In this document: in pieces, positions 15,412-22,862 of the stretch
How the letters are laid out: every line of letters starts with the position of its first letter
Numbering within the stretch: the stretch's first letter is position 1
Assembly: GCA_900754255.1 (NCBI GenBank)
Contig: CAAECI010000097.1
Location: forward strand, 1 to 22,964
Length of the DNA stretch: 22,964 nucleotides
Reading direction: 5' to 3'
Source: an uncultured Succinivibrio sp.
GTDB taxonomy: Bacteria > Pseudomonadota > Gammaproteobacteria > Enterobacterales > Succinivibrionaceae
Position numbers and translations under genes: made by a program
Notes under the pieces: model-generated
The model's input: only the letters and a program-made list of their open reading frames with translations
Databases searched by the model: none
What the model was told of the DNA's origin: nothing

Positions 15412-16548
15412 ATGATAAAAGTGGAAATTTCAGATAATGAACTTGTCACATTGATGCTGTGCTCTGATTTGGCATTATGCGGAGAAGAAAAGCCGTATTC
15501 TGATGCAGCATATTCTGCTTTTGCTAAAGCTTTATATCTGTCCGAGAAAGAACCTGCGGATCTTTTTAATATGAATGCTGATGATATTCAGACGGTTTGT
15601 AAAGATCATGCTCAGCTTTTTTCAAGGATCAGACGCAAGGATTTTGACCTATGCGTACCTCGTATGCTCAAGCGACATCAACAAATTATTGTTGAATTGA
15701 ATGAGCTTATGAAAAAGGGGATAAGTGTAGTTACGAGAGCTAACAAATCATTATATCCTGCAATTTTAAGAAGAAAATTATTGGTAGCAGGCATTCCTAT
15801 TCCAGCAGTCATTTATTATTCAGGCAATATTTCACTTGTTGATCGTTTTAACAGCTTGGCAGTAGTCGGATCCCGTAATTTGGAAAAGGATAGTGAAGCT
15901 GTTTTATTTACTGAAAAAGTGGTTAAAAAAGCCCTTAAGAGCGGTTATGCAATTGCGTCGGGCGGAGCAAATGGAGTTGACAGCATTGCACAGGACGCAA
16001 CCTTGTCAAGTGGTGGATTTTCAATAATTTGTGTATCAGACAGTCTCTTAAAAAAGATACAAAAAGCTGAAATTAGACATGCAATTCTTGACGAGCTGAG
16101 TGTGTATTTATCACTTGTAAATCCAAAACAGAGATTTTTAAGCTATAACGCTATGGCCAGAAACAAGATCATTTATGCTGTGTCCAGATATGCAATGGTT
16201 GTTTCATGTGATTACCATACAAAACTAAGTAAAGGGGAAGATGTTATAGACAACAACAAAGGCGGGACCTGGGTGGGCGCGAATGAATGTGCTGAAAAAA
16301 AGCTTTCTGAGCTTATTATCAGAGTCGACGGACAGAAAACTCCCAGGGGCAATCTGCGTCTTATGGATACTGTTCAATGTCTTGAAATAAATGAAAGCAA
16401 CCTTGAAATGGATATGAATTTCGATGACATGGTCAAGTCTCTCAAAAAACATAGCGGTGAAAAAGAATTTGTCCAAAGTGATCTGCTCTTTACACCGTCA
16501 CAGTCATACGACAGAGATTTTGTTCAGGGGTCAAATTCAATTAATTAA
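15412..16548 (+). CDS. DprA/Smf-like protein (SLOG Rossmann fold) in an AT-rich island
   Basis: A 378-residue protein with a DprA/Smf Rossmann core: a lead-in KKGISVVTRANKSLYPAIL (101-119) and PAVIYYSGN, then LAVVGSRN (149-156), YAIASGGANGVDSIAQDA (179-196), SYNAMARNKIIYAVSRYAMVVS (244-265) and KGGTWVGANE (283-292). In DprA these bind ssDNA and help load RecA; in the wider SLOG superfamily they are proposed nucleotide-sensing domains of anti-invader systems. It lacks the C-terminal winged helix of many DprA proteins and differs from housekeeping DprA (GTWVGA rather than SGTLITA; Gln where many have His in the GVDSIAQDA motif). The N-terminal helical region (about 1-85) has no recognised motif. 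The gene is AT-richer than its neighbours, stands alone, and has only a leader ORF before it. A stand-alone defence or mobile-element role is inference. Confidence 0.8.
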   Translation: MIKVEISDNELVTLMLCSDLALCGEEKPYSDAAYSAFAKALYLSEKEPADLFNMNADDIQTVCKDHAQLFSRIRRKDFDLCVPRMLKRHQQIIVELNELMKKGISVVTRANKSLYPAILRRKLLVAGIPIPAVIYYSGNISLVDRFNSLAVVGSRNLEKDSEAVLFTEKVVKKALKSGYAIASGGANGVDSIAQDATLSSGGFSIICVSDSLLKKIQKAEIRHAILDELSVYLSLVNPKQRFLSYNAMARNKIIYAVSRYAMVVSCDYHTKLSKGEDVIDNNKGGTWVGANECAEKKLSELIIRVDGQKTPRGNLRLMDTVQCLEINESNLEMDMNFDDMVKSLKKHSGEKEFVQSDLLFTPSQSYDRDFVQGSNSIN

Positions 16549-16698
16549 CGTTTGTTTCCTGTAAATACGTTCTGATGTATGGGCAAGGATGTCTTCTGCA
16601 TAGACCGGGGCGTCGACAAAGAAAGCCTTTGCACGCGTTTTTAACACCGAGAAAATACGTGCCGTTTTCTAAAAATGTGTGCATTTTATGCCTCTTTC

Positions 16699-16707
16699 TG
16701 CTATTAT
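16699..16707 (+). promoter_or_regulatory. Extended -10 promoter for rplY
   Basis: TGCTATTAT is an extended -10 element (TATTAT matches at five of six positions). The -35 region is weak. Transcription would start near 16714, immediately before the hairpin at 16715-16740, giving a leader of about 56 bases. Confidence 0.5.
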
Positions 16708-16714
16708 CTTTGCG

Positions 16715-16740
16715 CCGTTCATTCGGTCGCGCTTGAACGG
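16715..16740 (+). promoter_or_regulatory. Hairpin in the rplY 5' leader
   Basis: CCGTTCA (16715-16721) pairs perfectly with TGAACGG (16734-16740) around a 12-base loop, ending 29 bases before the rplY ATG. In E. coli, L25 represses its own mRNA by binding the leader. This hairpin may be the equivalent element, but I cannot show a 5S-like loop E in it. Confidence 0.4.
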
Positions 16741-16769
16741 AAGTTTAACTTTTATTAGAGATTTATATT

Positions 16770-17054
16770 ATGGCAATTGAATTAAATGCTGTTATCCGCA
16801 CTGACCTGGGGAAAGGTGCGAGCCGCCGCCTTCGTCGTGCCGAGCAGACTCCCGCTGTTATAACCGGTGGTAAAGAGCCTGCAATTTCCATCACCTTAGA
16901 CGCCAAGAAGCTGATCGTGGCTGCTCTTAAGGATGAGTTCTATCAGGAAGTTGTTTTAAAGCTTGACGGTAGGGATATCAAGGTAAAGCCCGTTGAGATC
17001 CAGCGTCACCCTGTTTCCGAAGCCATCGTTCACGTGGATTTCATCCGTCTGTAA
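16770..17054 (+). CDS. rplY: Ribosomal protein L25
   Basis: A 94-residue protein matching E. coli L25 along its whole length: LGKGASRRLRRAEQTPAVITGGKEP at the N-terminus, then KDEFYQEVVLKLDGRDIKVKPVEIQRHP and the closing VHVDFIRL. L25 binds loop E of 5S rRNA in the large subunit. This is the short enterobacterial-type form, without the C-terminal CTC-like domain, which agrees with a gammaproteobacterium. It has its own promoter and terminator, so it is monocistronic. The start ATG 16770 gives the expected N-terminus; the ribosome binding site (AGAG at 16759-16762) is modest for so abundant a protein. Confidence 0.97.
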   Translation: MAIELNAVIRTDLGKGASRRLRRAEQTPAVITGGKEPAISITLDAKKLIVAALKDEFYQEVVLKLDGRDIKVKPVEIQRHPVSEAIVHVDFIRL

Positions 17055-17111
17055 TGATGAGTGCAGAGCATCATTCCCAAAATGAGTTTGATGCTGCTAC
17101 GAAGGAATTCG

Positions 17112-17137
17112 TCAAAGCATACATATGCATGCTTTGA
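17112..17137 (+). other. Hairpin in the rplY 3' region
   Basis: TCAAAGCAT (17112-17120) pairs perfectly with ATGCTTTGA (17129-17137) over an 8-base loop. With no T-run it is not a classic terminator; it may stabilise the rplY 3' end ahead of the true terminator. Confidence 0.45.
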
Positions 17138-17185
17138 TGCGGGGATGAGTATTCAAAGTATTTCATTCCGCGGATCAAAAATATC

Positions 17186-17211
17186 AAAGGCCGTCCTGTG
17201 ACGGTCTTTTT
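17186..17211 (+). terminator. Rho-independent terminator of rplY
   Basis: AAGGCCGTC pairs with GACGGTCTT over nine base pairs (one G-U pair) around the tetraloop CTGT, and is followed by a T-run. It lies about 130 bases after the rplY stop. Confidence 0.85.
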
Positions 17212-17326
17212 GCGTATTTAAGAAATACGAGTGCAAAAAAATTTTCTGTGCCTTATTTCCGCCAACTCTCATCCGTATTATATGTTGTCCGCGGGCGCTG
17301 TTTTTTTTATGTCGCCTGCAGCTTTA

Positions 17327-17340
17327 GGCTTAATTAAGCC
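17327..17340. promoter_or_regulatory. 14-bp perfect palindrome
   Basis: GGCTTAATTAAGCC is fully symmetric and lies about 200 bases before the CvfB-like gene. It could be a regulator site; no regulator can be named. Confidence 0.3.
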
Positions 17341-17500
17341 CTTTGCTGTTGTTCAGCGCAAATTATGCTATGTAAAAAAGGACATATCTGCCCGAGGATT
17401 TTTTGCGTGAACAGGCGCTCGAAATAAAGGCAAAGCCGGATCTACTATTCGGCTACAATTGCATTTTTCATATTCATTCATTACATTAATTTAAAAAATC

Positions 17501-17521
17501 TGCCTGGGTTTAGGCATTTTT
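17501..17521 (+). promoter_or_regulatory. Terminator-like hairpin just before the CvfB-like gene
   Basis: TGCCT (17501-17505) pairs with AGGCA (17512-17516) over a six-base loop, followed by TTTTT. It ends 17 bases before the start codon. A five-pair stem is weak, so it may be an attenuator, the end of an upstream short transcript, or chance. Confidence 0.3.
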
Positions 17522-17538
17522 ATGATCACGGGGCTTTC

Positions 17539-18417
17539 ATGATTGACGAAGTATGTTTGGGACACATGATCAGACGTCAGGTTTTATCCTTGACCGATCA
17601 AGGGGCATTTGTAGACGGCGGTGAATACGGTGAGCTTTTTGTGCCCAGATCGCAGCTTCCCAAGGACTTGAAAGTAGGTGATGAGCTGCGCGTCTTCCTT
17701 TTTAAGGATTCAGGACGAGTGCTTGCGACTGCCAGGCATCCCTATCTTGAGCTCGGCAGCATCGGCCGCCTTAAGGTCAATGAAATCGACTGTGGCACCG
17801 TCTATATGGATCTTGGCATACCCAAGGAACTGGTGGTTCCCATTTCCGAGCAGCGCAGTATCTTTGAGGTCGGTCAGAGCGTCATGATCTATGTGGCTAT
17901 GGACGATGAGGGACGACTTTTCGGTACTCAGCGCTATAACCGCTATATACGCGACGTACCCGAAAAACGCGGTATGTTCAAGCGTTTTCAAAAAGTAACC
18001 TGCGTGCCTGTGGCCGTAACCCCCTTAGGCTATAAAGTCGTGGTCGACGATTATGTGTACGGCGTTATGTACAAGGATAACGAGAAGGGCGAGATCAGAA
18101 CCGGAAAACGCTATCAGGGCTACGTCATCAACGTACGTCCCGACGGGCGCTTGGACGTCTCGCTGCAGCAGCCCGGAGTAGGCGGAATTGAAAGTGCTGC
18201 CGCCGAGCTCATGAGGATCCTTGAAACCTCTGGCGGCTTCTTAGGCTTTAACGACAAAACCCCGGCTGAGGATATCGAGGACTATTTGCATATGTCCAAG
18301 GGACGCTTTAAAAAGGCCATAGGGCATCTGTACAAGCTGCGTTATATTGAAATGCAGCAAAGCGGGATCAAGCTTACGACTGAGGGTGAAAAAGCCCTCG
18401 AAAATAACAAAAAATAA
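17539..18417 (+). CDS. S1-domain RNA-binding protein, CvfB/YitL family
   Basis: A 292-residue cytoplasmic protein with the CvfB plan. S1-like OB folds cover about residues 5-62 (RQVLSLTDQGAFVDGGEYGELFVP) and 70-130 (GRLKVNEIDCGTVYMDLG), with a third at about 150-215 (RYQGYVINVRPDGRLDVSLQ). A C-terminal winged-helix segment follows (about 220-288, GGFLGFNDKTPAEDIEDYLHMSKGRFKKAIGHLYK, split here only for naming the fold). In Gram-positives CvfB binds RNA and affects virulence-gene expression; in gammaproteobacteria its role is less defined. The sohB start is 19 bases downstream, so it probably leads a CvfB-sohB(-topA) operon. Start ATG 17539 has a weak GGGG-type site. Confidence 0.88.
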   Translation: MIDEVCLGHMIRRQVLSLTDQGAFVDGGEYGELFVPRSQLPKDLKVGDELRVFLFKDSGRVLATARHPYLELGSIGRLKVNEIDCGTVYMDLGIPKELVVPISEQRSIFEVGQSVMIYVAMDDEGRLFGTQRYNRYIRDVPEKRGMFKRFQKVTCVPVAVTPLGYKVVVDDYVYGVMYKDNEKGEIRTGKRYQGYVINVRPDGRLDVSLQQPGVGGIESAAAELMRILETSGGFLGFNDKTPAEDIEDYLHMSKGRFKKAIGHLYKLRYIEMQQSGIKLTTEGEKALENNKK

Positions 18418-18436
18418 GAACGGAGAGCATTAAAAA

Positions 18437-19765
18437 ATGTTCGGTGAATGGCTGATGTTTGTGATTAAGATCATTACGGTACTGGTATTTGTGGCCGTAC
18501 CCGTACTTTTATTGGTAGCGGTAAAGGGGGCTGCCAAGCATCGTAGCGACAAGGATGAGGAAGAGGGAAGCTACAGCGTTAAATCTCTGTTTAAGGAAGA
18601 TAAAGAGCGCAAGGAATTCATGCATTCCGCACTTGAGCACAGTCGCTTTGATCCCGATAGCAAAGAGGAACTTGATGCTCAGGATAAGGGGCAAGAGATG
18701 CAGGATGCAACCGGCTCTGGATCTGGGGCTAATAAGAGCTCGAAGTCAGAAAAAGAGCCGTCGGAGTCTCAGACGGACAAAGCCGAAAATACTCAGGATC
18801 TGCAAAATAAAGAGGATCCAAAATCAAAAAGTGATGATGAGTCCTCCATAAAAGCCAAGGCCGAGAAGAGCCCCAAAAAGAAGAGCCGCAAGCTTTTGAA
18901 AAAGGAGCGCCTTGAAAAGGAAAAGCAGGCCTTAAAGGAACGCCTGGCACGCATAGACAAGGCTCGCGCCGAGGGTAAATTCTGCCCGCGCGATCTCTAT
19001 GTATTGGATTATGACGGCAACGTGAAGGCCACGGGTAATGATGCGTTGCGCAAGGAAATAGATGCCGTATTATCCCATGCCGACGAGCGTGACGAGGTGG
19101 TGTTGCGCCTAACCTCCCCGGGTGGCGTGGTCAACGGCTACGGGCTTGCCGCCTCCGAGCTTGCCCGTCTGCGTGAGCGCGGCATACATCTTACGGTATG
19201 CGTAGATGAGGTGGCAGCCTCGGGCGGTTACATGATGGCCTCCGTGGCCGAGCGCATTGTTGCCTCTCCCTTTGCCTACATAGGTTCCATCGGCGTCGTG
19301 ATGAGCGTACCCAATTTCAATAAGGTGCTGAAGAAGCATGATGTCGAATTCGAGCAGCTTACGGCCGGTAAATACAAGCGTACCGTCACCATGTTCGGCG
19401 AAAATACCGATGAGGCCAAAAAGAAATGCCGTGACGAGCTTGAGGCCGTACATGCTCGCTTTAAGGCCCTGGTATCTCATTACCGCCCTAAGCTTGATCT
19501 TGAGAAGGTGGCCACGGGCGAGTACTGGCTTGCGGAGGATGCCCTGAAATTGGGCTTGGTCGATGCCATTGGCACCTCCGACGATTATATCGCCGATCGC
19601 ATGTCCTTGACCTCGCGCTGTGCCCTCAGCGTCAGCTGGGATATTCCGCAAAAGACCTCGCTTTTACAAAAGGTTATTAAGCTTTTTTCGGCCAAGGCCT
19701 TGGTAAGTGCTATCGCGGAGGAAACGGAAAAACGCCTTAACGATAATCAGAGATGGTGGCGATAA
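18437..19765 (+). CDS. sohB: SohB, membrane-anchored S49 peptidase
   Basis: A 442-residue inner-membrane serine peptidase of the SppA/SohB clan. One membrane helix (about residues 8-30) anchors it. The S49 core runs from about 185 to 385. The nucleophile is Ser262 (VDEVAASGGYMMAS) and the Lys base is Lys314 (TAGKYKRTVTMFGEN), corresponding to the SohB Ser/Lys dyad. LTSPGGVVNGYGLAAS, SIGVVMSVPNFNKVLKKHD and VATGEYWLAEDALKLGLVD are typical of SohB. It is about 90 residues longer than the E. coli protein (349) because of a highly charged linker (about 35-180), rich in Lys, Glu, Ser and Asp. The order sohB then topA matches enterobacteria, but yciN, which lies between them in E. coli, is absent. 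E. coli sohB was found as a multicopy suppressor of degP (htrA) defects. Confidence 0.95.
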   Translation: MFGEWLMFVIKIITVLVFVAVPVLLLVAVKGAAKHRSDKDEEEGSYSVKSLFKEDKERKEFMHSALEHSRFDPDSKEELDAQDKGQEMQDATGSGSGANKSSKSEKEPSESQTDKAENTQDLQNKEDPKSKSDDESSIKAKAEKSPKKKSRKLLKKERLEKEKQALKERLARIDKARAEGKFCPRDLYVLDYDGNVKATGNDALRKEIDAVLSHADERDEVVLRLTSPGGVVNGYGLAASELARLRERGIHLTVCVDEVAASGGYMMASVAERIVASPFAYIGSIGVVMSVPNFNKVLKKHDVEFEQLTAGKYKRTVTMFGENTDEAKKKCRDELEAVHARFKALVSHYRPKLDLEKVATGEYWLAEDALKLGLVDAIGTSDDYIADRMSLTSRCALSVSWDIPQKTSLLQKVIKLFSAKALVSAIAEETEKRLNDNQRWWR

Positions 19766-19964
19766 TTGCGCTTGCGGCTTTAAAAAAGTGCAAAGTCTCG
19801 GTACTATCTCGAGTGAGGATTAAAGATTTTTTAAACGGGGATAAGCCCGTAGGCAGGCAAAACAAAACTTCCGGTGCTTAAAGCCTTGAAGCTTGCAGCC
19901 TGATTTTGATGAATTTGGATCGTCTGCATTTTCTCAGAGGATCGTCAGGATAGGGAAATAAGTT

Positions 19965-22673
19965 ATGGGAAAGTCGTTGGTGATAGTGGAGTCTCCTTCG
20001 AAAGCAAGCATTATCAACGGATATCTCGGAGACGATTACATTGTTAAGGCCTCGGTAGGTCACATACGCGATCTGCCCACCAGCTCCTCCGAAAAGGGCA
20101 CCGCCTCCGCCAAGACAGCTCGCACTAAAAAGAGCAGCGAGGATAAAAACAAGGCCCTCTTTAAGCGCATGGGTATCGATCCTCTTGATCATTGGCGTGC
20201 CGACTACGAGATCATGCCCGGCAAGGAGAAGGTGGTCTCCGAGCTAAAGAAGCTTTCGAAAAATGCCGATAAGGTTTACCTCGCAACCGACTTGGACCGC
20301 GAGGGAGAGGCCATAGCTTGGCATTTGAAGGAGGTTTTGGGCGGCGACGAGCAAAAATACCTGCGCGTCAAATATCCGGAGATCACTAAAAAGGCCATAG
20401 CCACAGCCTTTGCCAATCCCGGACGCATTGATATGAATATGGTCAAGGCCCAGCAGACCCGTCGTTTCCTTGATCGTGTGGTGGGATTTATGGTAAGCCC
20501 GCTGTTGTGGAAAAAGATCGCCCGCGGTCTTTCGGCAGGCCGCGTGCAGTCGGTAGCGGTGGAACTCATCGTTGACAGAGAGCGTGAGATCAGATCCTTC
20601 ATTCCCGAGGAGTATTGGACCGTAAGTGCCGCCACCAAAACGTCTGCAGGCGACGCCCTGGTGCTGGATCTTGTAAGTGAGAACGGTAAGAAGATTTCTC
20701 TTCCCGACGGCAAAGCCGCACAAAAGGCAGTCGATCTCATGCAGAGATCGCCTTTTGAGATAGTCTCCGTCGAGGCCAAAAAGCAAAGGGCTCATCCCTA
20801 TCCGCCCTTTACCACCTCGACGCTGCAGCAAAGCGCCAACCAGAGACTGGGATTTTCGGTGAAGAAGACCATGACCGTGGCTCAGCATCTCTATGAGCGC
20901 GGCTTTATCACCTACATGCGTACCGACAGCGTGAATCTTTCGCAGGATGCCATTACGGCGGCACGCAGCATCATTGAGAACGATCACGGCAAGAGCTATC
21001 TGCCTGAGAAGCCCAATTTTTACCAGTCCCGTGAAAGTGCGCAGGAGGCACACGAGGCCATTCGTCCGTCCCATCCTGAGCGTACGCCTGCAGGACTTGA
21101 TCGCGATGAGGAGCGTTTATATAAGCTCATCTATGCGCGCTACCTGGCCTGTCAGATGGCAGATTGCCTCTTTGAGAGCACGACCGTGGGCGTTCAATGC
21201 GGTCCTTACGTACTGAAGGCCTCCGGTCGTCACGTGATCTTTGACGGCTTCCGTAAGGTATGGGGCTCGGGCAAGCAGGACGAGGTACTGTTGCCGGCCG
21301 TCGCGGAGGGTGAGATCCTCTCCTTGGATAAGCTCTCGCCCCTGCAGCACTTTACCCAGCCGCCGGCACGATTCTCCGAAGCGGCGCTCGTGCGCCAGCT
21401 TGAAAAGGACGGCATCGGCCGCCCCTCAACCTACGCGGCCATCATCTCCACTATTCAGGATCGCGGCTATGTGCGTATTGATCACGGCCGCTTCTATGCC
21501 GAGCCCATGGGAGAAATAGTTACCGATCGTCTGCGCTACAGCTTCAAGGCTCTGATGGATCCTAAATTCACCGCCCATCTTGAGGGACAGCTTGATGAGA
21601 TCGCAGCCGGAAAGGCCGATTGGGAGCAAAGCCTCGACGATTTCTATTCAAGCTTTGAAAAATCACTGGAGGAAGCCTCCAAGCCGGCCTCCGACGGCGG
21701 TATGCCTGAAAACCACCCCGTGGAGACCTCCATCATCTGCCCACAGTGCGGCAAATACCATATGGCCATACAATCGGGCAAAACAGGAGTCTTCCTTGCA
21801 TGTATGGGCTATCACGACAAAAATGTTCCTTCTGAGGAGCGCTGTCGTAAGACCATGAACCTAAAGCCCGTCGACAATCGTGACAAGCATTTGAGCGAGG
21901 AGCAGGAGGCGGAGCTTCTGCGCAATACTCCGCGCTGTCCTAAGTGCGGGGCGGCAATGAACGCCTATATCATCGACGATAAGCGTAAGCTCTATATATG
22001 CGGCAGCCCCAAGTGTGACGGCAATACCGTGATTGAGGGCGATTTTGCCTCCGAAATAGAAAAGGGGCCCGAAATAACCTGTGAGCGTTGCGGCCATCCC
22101 ATGGTGCTTAAGGAAGGGCGCTTTGGCAAATACATGGCCTGCACGAATGCCGAATGCGGCAATACCCGCAAGATCCTAAAGTCCGGTCAGGTTGCCCCTC
22201 CGCGTGAGGAGCCTACGGATCTGCCCGAGCTTTTATGTAAGACTAAGGGTTCCCATTTCGTATTGCGCGACGGGGCCTCGGGTATATTCCTCGCCGCCCA
22301 CAACTTCCCCAAGGTCAGGGAAACGCGTGCGCCGCTGGTATCGGAGCTTAAGCGCTTTCGTGATCGTATCTCCCCTAAGTTCTACTATTTGGCCGATGCT
22401 CCGGAAAGAGATCCCGAGGGCAACCCTACCGAGGTGAGATTCTCACGCAAAACCAAACAGCAATATCTCATCTCCTGCAAGGACGAGAAACCTACGGGCT
22501 ATATGTGCTTTTACAATGAGGAAAAGAAGTGCTGGGAGGAGCCTGCGGTCGATAAGATTAGGAGCACGCGTGCGGCGGTAAAGAGTAAGACTGCAACCAA
22601 GCGCAGCACGGCGTCCAAAAAGACAACGTCGGCAAAGAGCACGGTAAAAAAGCGTAAGACCGCAGATAAGTAA
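19965..22673 (+). CDS. topA: DNA topoisomerase I (type IA)
   Basis: A 902-residue enzyme that relaxes negative supercoils by transient single-strand cleavage. The Toprim domain opens with KSLVIVESPSKA and carries the acidic triad Asp109, Asp111, Glu113 in ATDLDREGEAIAW. The catalytic tyrosine is Tyr317 in ERGFITYMRTDS. GLSAGRVQSVAVE and KDGIGRPSTYAAII are further IA motifs. After the core come three Cys4-type zinc ribbons starting near residues 588 (CPQCG), 650 (CPKCG) and 700 (CERCG), then additional ribbon-like folds. The tail is rich in Lys, Thr and Ser (from about 870) and probably binds DNA or RNA polymerase nonspecifically. The length is slightly above E. coli (865). The 199-base gap after sohB may hold its own promoter, but none was clear. 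A strong terminator follows. Confidence 0.98.
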   Translation: MGKSLVIVESPSKASIINGYLGDDYIVKASVGHIRDLPTSSSEKGTASAKTARTKKSSEDKNKALFKRMGIDPLDHWRADYEIMPGKEKVVSELKKLSKNADKVYLATDLDREGEAIAWHLKEVLGGDEQKYLRVKYPEITKKAIATAFANPGRIDMNMVKAQQTRRFLDRVVGFMVSPLLWKKIARGLSAGRVQSVAVELIVDREREIRSFIPEEYWTVSAATKTSAGDALVLDLVSENGKKISLPDGKAAQKAVDLMQRSPFEIVSVEAKKQRAHPYPPFTTSTLQQSANQRLGFSVKKTMTVAQHLYERGFITYMRTDSVNLSQDAITAARSIIENDHGKSYLPEKPNFYQSRESAQEAHEAIRPSHPERTPAGLDRDEERLYKLIYARYLACQMADCLFESTTVGVQCGPYVLKASGRHVIFDGFRKVWGSGKQDEVLLPAVAEGEILSLDKLSPLQHFTQPPARFSEAALVRQLEKDGIGRPSTYAAIISTIQDRGYVRIDHGRFYAEPMGEIVTDRLRYSFKALMDPKFTAHLEGQLDEIAAGKADWEQSLDDFYSSFEKSLEEASKPASDGGMPENHPVETSIICPQCGKYHMAIQSGKTGVFLACMGYHDKNVPSEERCRKTMNLKPVDNRDKHLSEEQEAELLRNTPRCPKCGAAMNAYIIDDKRKLYICGSPKCDGNTVIEGDFASEIEKGPEITCERCGHPMVLKEGRFGKYMACTNAECGNTRKILKSGQVAPPREEPTDLPELLCKTKGSHFVLRDGASGIFLAAHNFPKVRETRAPLVSELKRFRDRISPKFYYLADAPERDPEGNPTEVRFSRKTKQQYLISCKDEKPTGYMCFYNEEKKCWEEPAVDKIRSTRAAVKSKTATKRSTASKKTTSAKSTVKKRKTADK

Positions 22674-22682
22674 TATTAAAGC

Positions 22683-22714
22683 TCCCTCCGTATTAAAGCG
22701 GGGGGATTTTTTTT
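22683..22714 (+). terminator. Rho-independent terminator of topA
   Basis: TCCCTCCG (22683-22690) pairs with CGGGGGGA (22699-22706) over eight base pairs (one G-U pair) around an eight-base loop. Eight consecutive T residues follow (22707-22714). It starts 10 bases after the topA stop. Confidence 0.9.
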
Positions 22715-22805
22715 GATCAATTTTGGTTTATGGGAAAAAACTCGATCTGCGTCAAATTTGTATGAGCTGATATTTTTTTCAAAATATAAGAAATATTAAA
22801 ATGAA

Positions 22806-22837
22806 AAAGGAGAAATGTGCAAGGACATTTTTCCTTT
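22806..22837 (+). promoter_or_regulatory. Long hairpin in the 5' leader of the secreted-protein gene
   Basis: AAAGGAGAAATGT (22806-22818) pairs with ACATTTTTCCTTT (22825-22837) over 13 base pairs (one G-U pair) around the loop GCAAGG. It ends 25 bases before the ATG at 22863. It could be an mRNA-stabilising 5' hairpin or an attenuator; the right arm is only moderately T-rich and no T-run follows. Confidence 0.5.
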
Positions 22838-22862
22838 GAATAACAACTACAGGAACGTAACT

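Larger units (their letters stand above)
17055..17538. other. Intergenic region between rplY and the CvfB-like gene
   Basis: About 480 bases with no gene. It holds a hairpin (17112-17137), the rplY terminator (17186-17211), the short perfect inverted repeat GTATTTaagAAATAC, the 14-bp palindrome at 17327-17340 and a terminator-like hairpin just before the CvfB-like start (17501-17521). No clear sigma-70 promoter for the downstream operon was found, although one must lie here. Confidence 0.6.

Noticed and set aside
14595..16760. Integrated element with att sites, a tRNA target or an integrase
   Set aside because: No tRNA, recombinase or matching direct repeats at the edges; only base composition suggests transfer.
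20244..21074. 276-codon open frame antisense to topA, and similar long antisense frames at 8763-9305 and 19109-19651
   Set aside because: All lie fully inside strongly supported genes on the other strand and show no family motifs; they are by-products of GC-biased codon use.
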